NCBI RefSeq assembly: GCF_901709675.1
Contig: NC_051105.1
Span: 8,860,104 to 8,924,103 of the forward strand
DNA: 64,000 nucleotides
Direction of reading: 5' to 3'
Source of the DNA: Syngnathus acus
Taxonomy: Eukaryota; Chordata; Actinopteri; Syngnathiformes; Syngnathidae
This document shows, one piece after another, positions 13,072 to 25,700 of this stretch. The translations under genes were made by a program, and so were the position numbers. The notes under the pieces are model-generated. The model did not search any database. It was given only the letters and a program-made list of their open reading frames with translations, and had not been told where the DNA came from. Position 1 is the stretch's first letter. The number at the start of each line of letters is the position of its first letter.

Positions 13072-16000
13072 GCCGCTTTGTGGGTTACAGGCGCTCGAGG
13101 TCTGGACAAAGCCAATGCGTCCCCCCCACACGGACACAGCGCGATCAGCTCCCCGAGACACATCCACACGAGACGTTAGGATTGCGAACCAGACGACACT
13201 AACATACGACTCAGAGTCAGCTCGGTTCAGCACACACTGTACTGCACACACAGAAGATCACTCTATGTCCGCAGCTCAGGACTAGCTCGCTTGATGTCTA
13301 CCGTGACGTAGTAGGGAGCTTTAGCTCCCGATTGGCCGAGACGGCGCTCCTTTGCATAATTTATTCAGAAACGCCCCCACCTGCCGCTCAGCTGACATGT
13401 ATTTGCATAGAATATTCGAGTAACAAGATGAGGTGGATGAAACCGGGAAGAACCGGATGACACTGAAAGAAAGAAAAAAGCCAATCGTCGTGCTGAAAAG
13501 CAGAGGCAACCTTCGCGAGTGTTCAGTGACAAAAGATTTTTGTGCAGTTTTCAGCACAATAATGCACTATTTTTTGGCATCTACTACAAAAAAAAAAAAA
13601 AAAGAGTCATACCTATTTCTTGCAAAACAACCGTTTCAAGACTAAACTGAACACAATTTAGTATGGCTATAGCCATTTCTTAAATATATACACAGTACTG
13701 TGTTTTCCCTATGACTGATGGCAGTCGACGCTTCAGAAATTCAAGTACAGTAGTATATCAATTGACATGCACTGCCCCCACATGGGCTTGTATGGCACTG
13801 CATATCAAGTGAGATCTCGCGATGGCACGCTTTAATTAGTTGACTTGCTATTTCAGTGAATAAAGATTATTGAGCCATCACTTAATATGGCTCAGTTAGA
13901 GAAGGAAAAATGGCGGTTGTGGCGCTGTAACCAGATCCTTCTAATTCATTACACCAATTAAATACCTGAAGAGGATGCCATCCAAGTTGCATGTTATAGT
14001 CCAGAGAAAACGTATTATTGCCATGCTGGTTGGTGTATTAGCTACTCGTGACACTTAAATTTAGCACCCGAGTGATTGTTTTGATGTCTTCTACCAAAAT
14101 CCAAATCCAGGAAAACACTTAAGATAACCAGCTTAGCTAGAGTCTCTAAGACACTGAGCTCTTCCGCACTCCTTTTTTGAATGATCGAGAAGTAAAGCCA
14201 ATTATATAAACCCAACTAAACTGCACGACTTGAAGCTCTTCAGGAAGAAAAGCAGTGAAGCTCCAATACAAAAAATGCACCTTGATAAGCCAGTGATGAG
14301 ACACAAGATTTCACTTCTACACATTGCTAAAACAAATCCAAACATACATATGCTACCAAATATTCCATTTTAGTAACATTATTTAGCAAGTACTTCATAT
14401 TCCATTCTGCTCGATGTCAAAACTACAAAAGAGAGAAAGAACTGATTGGGTGCTTCATGTCTTTCTGTACTGTAGTAAGTGACTACGTGTGAAAGCAGAT
14501 GGAGTGACATGAGGGTAGCACAGTGGTTACAAAAAAAAAAAGAAGCTAAATCTGGCAAGGGTGGCAATGACGGCGAGGAGTTGAATTATAGACAGCTTGA
14601 AAGAGAAATAATATACCTGGAATAAATGTGTTGTTTTTTTTCTGCACACCATATTGTATTCAGTGCAGCTGTATTAGTGGATGACAATTCACAGCGCTTA
14701 CTTTGTGATAACATCTTTCAACGTTCATACGAGCGTTGGAAGCGCGAATGAATGAATGAATGAATAGAAAGTTCACAGAGAGCCACACACAATACGGCCT
14801 TGGAGCCTTTTGTGTTCAGCCCTTGTGGTGGTTGGCCAGGCAGCGCTACTGTAGACCTTCTTTAGTTTACCTTTTGAGATGCTGCTCCAGCTCCCAGAAC
14901 AAAAGCTTCATTGCCATCTCGTCATGGCCCTGAACACCGCGCACTCTCATGGGGTCTTCGGTCTGAAGGAACATTTAGAATCCAAAGCAAAAAAACGCGT
15001 GCCCCTGGCGCTCTTTGTTTACGGTTACCTAAAAATCCTTCTTCCTGGTAAAAATTGGCGGCGGGATCCAAACCTGCTCTCTACAGATGTATTTGTTGTA
15101 ACAACCGCACCGGCACTACAAAGTACAAAACCAGGTTGACACGAGTTCCTATGTGCGTTCTCTCCATTTCCCTCTCCGTCATCTATTTGTGTTTGAATGG
15201 CTGCGGGTGAATTACCAGACAGAAGCTGGGTGAGTAGTGACGCGCGGTCATGTGACACAGCCAGTTACATAAACTATCAACAGAGATTAGCATGTGGCCC
15301 AATGATTTCCCTGTTCCTCCACCACAGAGCCTCCCCTCGGCGTATACAGTCAAATCTACCACGCCATCACCTCGCACTTCCCAAATATCTACAACATATT
15401 TTTTCTATTATTGCTTTCGATTCTCCGCACTATTTACTAATCCTAATTTTTTCAATTCACATGTGTGAGCAAGAGGGAGGGCAGAGGGGGAAACCCCAAA
15501 CAGCACATGCAAACTCCACGCTGCAATGTCAGAGCCAGGATTTGAACCCCGACTTCAAACGTACTAGCAAAAATAAAATGCAATGATGCCTGAAACATAT
15601 CTTTCAAATTTACAAAAGCAATTTACAGTAGCTTTATTTTCTTAGTTTCTGTTGGGAAACACCTTATGGTCTGCCCCGGAGCTTGTATTCCAGTCCTCTC
15701 TGTGACAGACAAGAGCGTGTGCCTGGGGGTCTTATCTTGTCAATTCTCATGAAAGGCTGCCTTAAGATGGCCGAAACCTTGCCAGACAAAAACCACAACA
15801 TAAGCTCTTCATAGAGCCAATGACGGACGGCACAGAGCGTGCCGGCTAAGAAATAACAGGTATGGGAAGAGCACAATGCTGGGGATTTTACTTGTCCTAA
15901 CAGACTTCATCTGTCTGGATGAATCAGCATCACATGACTTTTGGCAAGGCCAGACAGTTACTTTAACTCAGCAACCTCATGCATGACCACAAGCTACAAA

Positions 16001-19000
16001 AAACTCACAGAAAGAGGGCACGAACTACCAAATATTGATAAATAAATGAACTTATTATACTAGAATTTATGGAAATGTAGTTATTTTACTGACACAATTG
16101 TCGCTAGTTAATTAAAAGGGACTTGCATGTCGCAGCGATGTAGAAAAAAAAAAGGAGGCCTATTGAATTGGAAAGGCTTTTGGCTGGGCTATAGTTTGAT
16201 AGTTTAGTGTGTGCACGGACTTTACCAGTAAGGCCTGGCTTTTCCATAGTTTGTGTCAAACCCTGACTATGGAGAATGACAGAGCAACTGAGTGAGCCAG
16301 CCATAGAGCAGGCTCAAAATGATGAGTTGGCACTTTAGCCTCCAAGAGAGATGGATTCTATGGGAGCATTTAAGCTAACGGCAGCGTGCCATTAGTTGTC
16401 ATCACGCACAAGGCAAAGGGTGGCAGAAGAAGAGGACTGCGCTAGAACCGTCCCGACTTATCACCTGATCATTCAGAGTCACTCGTAGGTTCATATGACA
16501 ACACGAAAGGTACTTAAGTAGTAAATGTTGCATATCGAAAAATGTATCGAAATGGATCAACGTTAAAAAGCGGAGGCACGAGTCTGGAGAGATAAGTCGC
16601 TTGCTTTACATGCATGCAGACACACAAAAGAGCCGCCACATTACATAAGAGTGTGTGAGCAGAAGTTTGAAGTTATGAGGAGTGAAAACTGGTATTATAA
16701 GGATTAGCGGCCAAAGAACACAACGCATCAAGTTCATACAGGACAGGATTATGCTAAGTGTGGTGACCAAAAGACAATCTCTCAGCGACATCACCTCAAC
16801 AATATTTCCCCACTAATCTTTTTTTGTTTCATTTCAACTGCAACACTTTATTAGCGGTGCAGCTTTGTGGTTTTCAGCATTTCCTGTATTTTGTTTGCGT
16901 GCCCTAACGCCAGATCACGAGTGAAGACAACATAGAGCTAGAAGTGGATTAACTTAATAGGACTCCTCCGTCAGGGCCCGAATCTGTGACGGCAGTGGGG
17001 CTGTCATAAGTACAGCTTAGTAGCAAACAAGCGGAGTAGCTTGTTCAGTCAGTTTAATACAACCCACGTATTCCCGTCCAACTGCTTTCATTATTCCTGT
17101 ACTGTATTTGTATTCAGATAATCACCAAGTGTGACTACGTTTCTGCAAGTGAAACATTCTGATCATAAAGTACAGCAAGTGAAACATTCTGATCATAAAG
17201 TACAGTCTTTATAATTAATTCCAAGTCCTAGATATTCAGAGAGATAAAAGGTGAAAGAAAATCCTGAGTCAATCACAGCACTATGTCACAGTCGGTTCAC
17301 GTGACCATCCTAGCAGACTCACTGCCTTTTGCCACATGCTGCAGGTGAGCAGTGCCACCTTGTGGCGAATGTATAAAAAACATGAACACAAACGCTTATT
17401 TTTTTTTTTTTAGAAGAAAATAGTGTACACATTTGATAAAAGATTAAGTGAATATACATTTTGAGGTATTACTCGAGATATGAAGTTATAAGTACTTATT
17501 CTAAACTTCCTCCATCTTATTCCACTTATTTATTTTCAATTTAACATTGGCCTCCAACGTATTATTGGGGGCTTTACAATCAAGCAAAGTTTCCGTGCAC
17601 GTTTTTTTTTTAATCAATTTACATGTTATCTCATTTTATCTGCACCGAGGCCTGGTCTGATATTTTGTGCTGCAAAATATCTTGACATTATTTGCATTAC
17701 ATTCTTTAACTGTGCAGTGTACCTCTTTGAAACATTAACCTGACAAGGGTCAGTTGAAAACTAGTCCGTGGCTACAAAATGACATATAAACATATTCATA
17801 TCTCTTTGAATTAACATGACGTCTTTCAAATTTAAAGGTCACAGAGTTCATTATTGTGAGTAAAACGTTGAGAGCTTGCTGACCAGAAGGGGGCAATGTT
17901 GCATTCTCCACAAACTGAAAGTGCATGAAAACTATTCACTGGCCCTGCTAGTGACGCGTGTACCCTTTGCAGACTTGAAAGGCTAAATAAGTGTATGTTT
18001 TTGTGAAAAGAACGAGTGTTTACCAAAAATTAATTTGCGTGAAAGAAAATCTGGAAATCCATCTGCTGTAGTTGCCCACGTCCACGTAAAACAATGCTTA
18101 CAGCACAACAGATAGCGAATCATAAAAAAGAGAAGCAGCTGGCTAGACTACTGAAGATTAAAATGGGAAGAAAAAAGTAAGAGACTTCAACCGCCATCGA
18201 CCCCCTCCTCCTGTCGCCTTCCATATTCAGCAACACAGTGCATTGAGGTGGGGATTATTTCACACAAAGCAAGATTGGGGGACTTTGAAATCCTACTTAC
18301 TGCCCAGAATGTCTGCAACGAGACACCATTAATTTAAAAAAACTAGCCACATAAATAAAAAACAGCTCGCTTTGCGGTTCTGAAAACAGATCACATGATG
18401 TCATGTGCTCATCAGTAAGTGGTAGAACTATATTGAGGTCATTAAACACAGAATGAAAGGAGCATAAAGTGGCTCCATGTTGACACCTACATTGAAGTTA
18501 TCTCTGGGGGTGTCATTTCCTTTCTGAAGCTAACTGGACAGTGTTGTGTCCACAGGAATGCCAGGCATGATTCAGCACATTGCCAGCAGGATTGGCGGCA
18601 TGACATTGCCAGACCGCCACAACCGAAAAATGCTTCAGCATGATTTCATCGTGCTGGGGTGAGGGACTGTGAGCTCCATTCAAAATAAAAGAGCCTCCTC
18701 ACAGACGGTGCTAACCTGACACAAAGGCATTTGGATATGAGCCCACAATAAATCTGTTTGGAAAGAGCAGTCACTGTAGAAAACTGGGCAAACTTTCTGT
18801 GGCAGTTTGCTCATAAGGTCGACTGGGAGGAATTGATTGCTGATGAATCATTTCTTGAGACAAACTGAGTGCACCGCTTTGCTGCAACCAGCAGAGGCAT
18901 TATTGATTCAGTCCTGTTTAGTTTGGGGCCTCAACAACATTGCAGCTCTGCCAAGTTAACCTACATCCACAAGGGTGCGCACTGCACAGAATCCACAATC

Positions 19001-22000
19001 TTCTCCCCGACATTGTAAAAGGAATTTGGAGATTCTGTGATAAACTGCTAATTTTATCCAGAGTCAATCAAGAAAACGTGAATGAAACAAAAAACAGCTT
19101 ATCTGACACCAGCTATGAGACTTTTTTTTAAGAGGAGAACATTTAGTTTCCAGAACTAAAACTAAGACCAAAAGCAGAAAGTAGTTATTGTTTCTGCCCT
19201 AAGAGGAATTAAGAGATAATAGTCCTCCATTTTGACTGCCAACAAGGTATATTTAATATTGTACTGGTGTGGAACTGCACTGCGTGATACCATTATTCAG
19301 CTAGAAATACTGCATCAATTAAAATTGAACAATACTTTTGTTCAAGCAGACTTTAAATACAGCTTTTGTGTGCTTTTGCATCGGGAAATGCTGTGGCCAC
19401 TTTTGTTTCTGCGCAGAGCAGAGGGAGAGCAAGGGAGAGCATTTTTCTTTTCTCATAAATGAATGGCTTCAAATACTACCCATTATCATCCATTACAAGT
19501 CATTAGTACCACCGTTGCACTCTAACTGCAACAATACTGTTTATTGACAAACCATCAGACGGAAGGAACGGAGAGAACAAAGGAACCACCGAAACAGCGA
19601 TTTAAATCATTCTTTTCAAGAGCTATTTTTAAAATGCTAGTTACATTCAAGCATCTCTCGTGTTGGTTAGAACGGACAATGTCGAACTGACGATGGAATC
19701 AGGGTGGAAACTCAACTGAGATTAGAAAAAAAAAAAAAAATCAGCATCTGTGAAAGCTTTTAACCACCATTGTTAGCAGGCCCCTTGACGAACTGCTCAG
19801 GATTTCCTTGTTCATCCCAGCGTTGACACTGGAGGCGGGGCTTTAACAAATCGCTAACATATCCACTAACGCAGCACCTCGCCGCTCTGTTGTTGATTTC
19901 TGGTGTTCTCTAGGTTGGCCTGTGTAGTGAGAATGGAGACGGGTGGGAGGGAGGTGGGTGGATGGATGGGTGGGTGGGGTCCTACTGCAAAACAAATGCT
20001 GTTTACTTTTGGAGAATCTCTCACGTGTGACTGGACATCCACCAAGCAAGAGAACGGGAGGATTTAACCGAGCTAGCCCCAGCGATGCTCAGTCTAGTTC
20101 CATCTGGTCGTATTTTCGGTCGTGGTTCTCAATCAGCTTCAGTGGGCCTGACTAAGTTGTGTTGGGTCAGATTGGGTCACTTCCTCTGTGTGCGAATTGT
20201 GGGGATCACACTGAGCTCAACACAATGAGCAACAGGTCCAGTATGAACTGGCTGCCCGCAACGGCGGGGAAAAGATTAGACTGCTTTTCAACCGCCTGGT
20301 ACAAGAGCAACAAAACGGACTCTTTTTGGGCAGCACGCCCCTTAGTACAGAAACATCACTTACACATGATTTTATTTGATGATGCGTAGTCCGTAGCACA
20401 CTTGATCAACCTTTCATGGTGACACCCAACAACCTAAGCAGAGTTGCTATGGACAACAAAAATCAAATCCACAATAAGATACAAATCCCAAATCTGGCAC
20501 AATACAATGCTCAGAATCTCAACTGGCTACAGTGAGCGGACTGAAACCTTGATGAATGCTAAGTGCCAAGACTTGCTGTAAATTTGGCTGTAAGCTTTCA
20601 TCTAACGGAATCCATTACAAGCTACCAAATAAAAAAGCCCTATTTATTCATTTACAAGTTCTAGCTATGAAACCAAGAATGCCAAACTGTAAAAACAGAT
20701 CTTTTTTTTTCTTGGCAAATGGACACATTTTTGTGTACGACCAAAACAAAACAAAATGTGACAAGAAGTTGCCACAACACTTCGGTCCATCATGTTTTAC
20801 TGACCATTAAGTACGCGGACACCACGTAACATTTTTGGTTTGAAGTGACGACAACTTGTGTTGACATATTAGCATTGCTGTCAACACTTGCATAACTTGA
20901 TCAAGCAAGTAGAAACTATACAAATTTGGGAACAGACAGTAACAGACTCTCCCTGATGTCTCCGACACAATCAGAGCACTGTACACACCGAACCCAACAC
21001 TTGGCCTTCAGTATTTAACAACAGAACAGCATGTACCTTGTCAGTGGCCTCAAAACCTCACTCCTGCCGAGTTGAAATTACACTGCCTTCAGCACTTTAG
21101 AGCAAAAATTTAAATCTTCTACACATAGGGTCTCCAGTTACCAGTTGCATCTGAAAATTATACACCACACAGGGAGCTAACGATTGCAGTTTGATGATAA
21201 TTACGTATGTTAAAAGGTATAATAGCGACTTTCACAATTTGGACCACCCCCCAAAACCTGGTCTTATTCTACCATTTCACTGCCCTGAAATAAACACAAT
21301 GTGTCTTCTGTAGTCCATTAATGACGAGAGGAAAAACAAAAGCAAGCTGTGTGAAGAAACCACTGTTTGTTTTTGTCATTCATTAATTCACTCCAACAGT
21401 GGCCTCATAAAACATATGCAAATTATTCAAACAAACAAAAGGTGCAAAACAAGCCTCATCCTAATTCCAAAAGAGACACTGTCATATAGTCTTCACTGTT
21501 TTTCTCTACCCCCAAACTGATATGTTAATATTAAACACCCATCCTTATGACGTGACGACAGCTATTATTAAAACAACAAATGTGCAGCACACAGTTTGAT
21601 TTCTGAAAAGTCAGACTTCTGAAAAGTTCAGCTAAACACCAATGAGGCTTGACCGCAATTCCTGAAGGCAAGTACGGCTTTAGTTTGCCCCAAATTCTGG
21701 TTATCATCAAAGACAATAATCCATCTGATCCCCAAAGATTTCACATTCCTTCGATTTACAGGTCATGTGATGACATTAGCCAACCTTCAGCGGCCATTAA
21801 ATCACAGCGCGATTGTGACACGAGTGAGCACTTAATGAAATCAATAAGCGTTTACCGAAGGTTTAAGGCGTGAACGAGTAAATCTCTTCCCTCAAAAGGT
21901 CACCGATAGACCTTTGCCGTAATACGTATTTTTCCATTTCCTACATTACGACACAAGGAGACCCAATAGAAGTCATGCTCTGCAATGTGGACTGTCAGGA

Positions 22001-24753
22001 GTAAAAATGTCAAATGGACTTGATCAAGACAAGCTGCATCACGGCCAGATGAGCCCTGCTTTATGTCCCGCTGACAAGATCTGATTGGAGCAGGTCTGGT
22101 CACTGTCTACTAATTGACCTACTCATAAGGCTCTTCCTCCCTCACAGTGACAGGAACCATTAGAAACCCTTTTGGACACAAATGTTGAGCTGCTCAGCAA
22201 CCAACTGTCAAGTAGAAAAGAAAAAGTCTCTTACCCATCCTCCTCTCCATCCAGAGTTTTGAGACCAGCTGATGCAGTTAAGGCACTGGCGATGGCAGCG
22301 TTGCCTTCAGCTTCTTGACCCTGGCCGGTGTTGGATCCCGGGTCGCCTCCAGCAAGCTTTGGCAAACCCAGCAGGGCCGACTGGTGCTGGAGGAGGAGTC
22401 GCTGGGCATCTTGCAGCTGAGTGGTAGTGAAGGTGGGCAGACTAGCATAGAGGGCGCTAGCCTGAGCAGCATGGGCCAGGGCCTGGGCACTGCTGAGGTC
22501 CTGGGACAGACTCTGGGGGACAACCTGTGGGGGCATTCTATTGTTACCCACGTTGAGAACTTGCGGAGGGGCGTGGGGGTCGGTGTTAGATGGAGGCGCG
22601 CTAGGTGCGGACACCTGGTTTTGAATCGTAGTGGGCAACTGGTTGCACAAAGCAATGTTTTGGATTTGAGTCGGGAGGGACTGCGGTTTCTGTTGCTGGC
22701 AGTCCAGGTGGGCAGCGTGGCTCGGAGGCTGCTGACCGGCTCCTCCGAGGTGAAAGGCCGCATTGGAGGGAGGCGCCTGGAGCGATGAGGGCTGCTGGGG
22801 CTGACTTTGGAGGATTACCTGGGACTGCTGGAGGCCCCCCATCATCTGGCACACGCCATTAGCTTGGTTTAGTAGATGTTGCGATGCAGGAGCTTGGGGT
22901 CTCATCTGGACTGGGGTGGCAGATGGATGCTGGGGGAGTGAGGCGTAGCCAAGCTGGTGCTGCTGAACCCCTGCAAGGCCCTGCGTGGAACCTGGAGGTT
23001 GAGTTGCAACGGCCTGGGCATAGGTAAGCTGTTGCTGGGGTACGGCAGAGATCGGCATGCCACTGCTGATCGGGTGTCCTTGCGCCGGTCCAGGCGGATT
23101 CATGTTTGAGGGGGTAGAGGAAGTGATATTTGCCTGGATATTTGAATGGGTGACATCTAGGGGGTTTATAAGTGGTTGTGATTGAGACACGCCCATGCCT
23201 ACCAAGCCACTGGGGTGGAGTGCTTGGAAACCCTGAGGAGGGGAGGTGAAATCTTGCGCATGTTGGGAAGCTGGATGTCCCCCAGTGTCACTACTGCAAA
23301 CACTTTCCATATAATGGCTCACTGTGCTCATAGTGCTACTCACAGAGCTACCGCTTGTGCTTTCCCTCTCTGAGCACCCAGAAAAGTTTTCAGAGACAAA
23401 CTGGCGCATGCTGCCAGCATCAGATGTAGATGAGCAAGAGGCGGAGTTTGGGGTGTCCTTGTCATAAAATTCAGCGCACGTCCATCGGCCCTTCTTGAAG
23501 GGCTCGGAACTTGAGTCCAACTTGACCACCCTAAAGCGAGAACTGGCGGGAGCCACCACAGGTGCAGGAGCTGGGGCGGCTTGGGCAGAAATCGTTGAGA
23601 CGCTAACAGGGGCATTCGCGGACTGCAGCGTAGCAGAACCGTGTCGTCCCTGGATTCCGCTCGAGACACACGGCCCCCCGGTGACACTGGCAACAGTGAC
23701 GGCAGAAGTGGTTGAAGCATTCAAAGAGATGTTTGAGTTGAGAGTTTGTTGTTGCTGAATCATGGTGTTATTGGCGTTGGTCATGAGGTTGCCCCCAGAT
23801 GCCGCGGAACCACCCGCGGCGCCGCTTTTCGCGTTGAGAGGAAAGCCTCCGGAGCTGTTGCTCGCACTTGCGCTTATTCCCCTCCTCACAGGCACATTGG
23901 CAGAGCTCAACATATTCACATTACTAACACTGCTGGTCTGGGGATTATCTATACTAACTGCAGTGCCTGTAGCGGAGCTGTGCATTCCGGGAGTGGATCC
24001 CAGGCTCGCCATCCCCACAGGCTGAGAAGGGCCAACCTCTTGAGGGACCCCAACATTTGAAGGCATTTTCTGAATGACAGAGGCAAGGGTTGACGAGGCG
24101 TCCACGGACCCAGACAGCGGGAAGTTCTGAGGATGAGGGTGACGATGCAGAGTCCCATTGACCATACCCCCACCATGATTCGGTGCTTGATTCAGAGAAT
24201 GGGGGTGTGAAGGCTGGTTGGGTGACAGCAGCCCTGGGGTTTCAGCTTCATGAAAATTATTCAGGGTCTCCTCAGATGAGCTTCTTTCCGCTCCAACTAC
24301 GTCATTAGCTCGTGAAAGGGACACATCCATGATTTCGGAGGATGAGAGATCCTCCGTGTGGGACTCATCCAGGTCGTCGTAGCTCTCGGTGTCCTCCGCA
24401 ATACTGTTATTGGTACTCACAGATATCTGCGCCGGAGTCACGCTGGTGATCTGGAAACCGCTCTTCTTTTTCATCTGAGCCCCAGCAGACTGTGTGGCTT
24501 GGGAATGTAGATTTAGGCTGTGGGAAGGAGGATGGTGGGGACCTGGGGAGGATGAGCCAGCTTGAGTTTGGCACTGAATCAACAGGGAGGTCTGATATTC
24601 TTCAGCACCCGAGCCGTGACTGTTGGTGACCACCGGTGTTGACAGCAAGGAGCCGCTCCCGCTGCTTGTGTTGCTACCCCTTCTGTGAAAGACAGCCGGC
24701 TGCGCCATCTTTCGAACACTGCCAGAGTCTCCAGTGGGGTCCGGATGATGCAT
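11181..24753 (-). CDS. tsc22d1: TSC22 domain family protein 1, long isoform
   Basis: Leucine-zipper regulator of the TSC-22/GILZ family that dimerises through its TSC box and zipper; roles in TGF-beta signalling and growth control are known for the family. Exons: 22235-24753, 12670-12721 and 11181-11447, joined by GT-AG introns of 9.5 kb and 1.2 kb with matching phases. The large exon is low-complexity and Ser/Gln/Pro-rich with conserved blocks: [56 protein letters not shown] and [18 protein letters not shown]. Exon 2 encodes [17 protein letters not shown]. The last exon begins [18 protein letters not shown] (TSC box), followed by the heptad-Leu zipper to about [11 protein letters not shown] chose the ATG at 24753 because MHHPDPTG aligns with the human MHQPPEST start; an in-frame ATG at 24810 would add 19 residues. 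Confidence 0.94.
12164..12266. promoter_or_regulatory. Promoter-like motif cluster inside the last tsc22d1 intron
   Basis: Within about 100 bp: a CRE-like TTACGTCA (12164-12171), a CCAATCA box (12198-12204) and an X-box-like CTGCCTAGCAAC (12255-12266). The surroundings are less AT-rich than the rest of the intron. It could be an enhancer or an internal promoter. Motifs were seen directly; function is inferred. Confidence 0.3.
13072..13430 (-). promoter_or_regulatory. tsc22d1: Promoter region of the short tsc22d1 isoform
   Basis: CpG-richer stretch directly upstream of the short-form start codon. On the minus strand it holds a CCAAT box (13331-13335), and it also contains a CRE-like TGACGTA (13304-13310) and an octamer ATTTGCAT (13401-13408). 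These are common proximal promoter motifs, and their position supports a separate promoter for this isoform. Confidence 0.5.
15460..15560. mobile_element. Relic of a dispersed fish LINE/SINE 3' tail
   Basis: The segment containing ACATGCAAACTCCACGC, followed by GAGCCAGGATTTGAACCCC, resembles the tail of L2-like LINE and related SINE copies that are very common in fish genomes. It is short and diverged, with no clear ends. Recognition is from memory of the repeat, so the class is tentative. Confidence 0.45.
17145..17204. repeat. Perfect two-copy tandem repeat, 30-bp unit
   Basis: Two identical 30-bp units lie head to tail (17145-17174 and 17175-17204), each starting GCAAGTGAAACATTCTG and ending AAGTACA. 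Perfect identity implies a recent local duplication. Confidence 0.95.
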
Positions 24754-24810
24754 ATTAAGAAAATCCGGGGGGTAGTTGGTCTCTGACAGTATGTAACAAA
24801 GTTGAAGCAC

Positions 24811-25700
24811 GTTAACGCCGCCGTTTTGACAAAACTACGATGAACGGATAACACGACCAAAAAAAAAAAGGGGGGAAAAATGATCAGTTTTTCTTAAATG
24901 TCTGGGGAAGTTGGACTTTTAGCAACAGCCACTCTCTTGCGATTAAATGTTAGAATGAGACACGAAGCTGGTGGCCGCTTTACGTGTAGCTAGCAAGCTA
25001 GCGTCAGCTGATACCTAATTCACCGGCGTTTTCAGTTTGTGGTTTTGTTAATCACGATCGATCATAATGTACATTACAAAGACCAGGCGTGAAAACAGGG
25101 GGGACAGACGAGCAACAGAGCGAATTTATAGCAACCGCTACTCGCCTGACAGAGAAGTAACGTCGGCTAGCTAGCTTCAAGTATCCATCACCGCCGGGCT
25201 AAACACAAGCTACACTCTGACGTGGTTTTTTTTTCTTTTTATTTTTTTAGCTCTTCCCTTTCAAAGAAAACTACAAATGAAGCGACCTTTTATCCGTGGT
25301 GCTGTGACGTAAGTCCCAATACGATCGCTAAACGGTGGCGTAAAAAGGTTTAATCCATCCCATTTGTTTTCCACGATGTGGCTCTTGGTTTTGCTGTATC
25401 ACCGGTCCTTCCCAACAGTAGCGTTGTTCAGTGTGAGTCTAGCCTCCTCCTGCACCACAGCTGTGGCTCGCTCTGTGCTGGGACCCGGGTAGGAGGGAGG
25501 GAAGGGAGGGGAGGGGAGCAGGAGGAGTGCTCGGCAATATGGCGCCCGAGCGTGGTCTCTGCCGTAGACATGACATACATAGATTACGCCTTGCCAGACA
25601 CATCGTACGTCAACGTAGCCGCCATAATGGACGTGACAAAGGGAGCCAGTTAACAGCAAAGACGCTGCTTGGAAACGTAGTAAGCCCTAAAGGTAGATCT
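24811..25700 (-). promoter_or_regulatory. tsc22d1: Promoter and 5' region of the long tsc22d1 isoform
   Basis: CpG-richer than its surroundings, lying directly upstream of the long first exon. It contains GC-rich and GGGAGG-rich stretches (about 25490-25525) and YY1-like ATGGCG/GCCGCCAT cores near 25538 and 25618. The small open frames here have no recognisable product. Promoter function is inferred from position and composition. Confidence 0.45.

Larger units (their letters stand above)
13431..22234 (-). other. tsc22d1: Large tsc22d1 intron between the long and short first exons
   Basis: About 8.8 kb without any convincing coding exon on either strand. It holds the two-unit tandem repeat at 17145, a LINE/SINE-tail relic near 15470, CTCF-like motifs at 17351 and 17882, and a TGGG/TGGA-rich patch near 19930-19980. 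Remaining open frames lack family motifs. Confidence 0.7.

Noticed and set aside
14879-15586. Overlapping open frames in the tsc22d1 intron
   Set aside because: No domains, no splice partners, and partly overlap a dispersed repeat tail.
22315-24060. Several plus-strand open frames of 60-157 codons opposite the long tsc22d1 exon
   Set aside because: Antisense shadows of a GC-rich, low-complexity coding exon; no independent family similarity.
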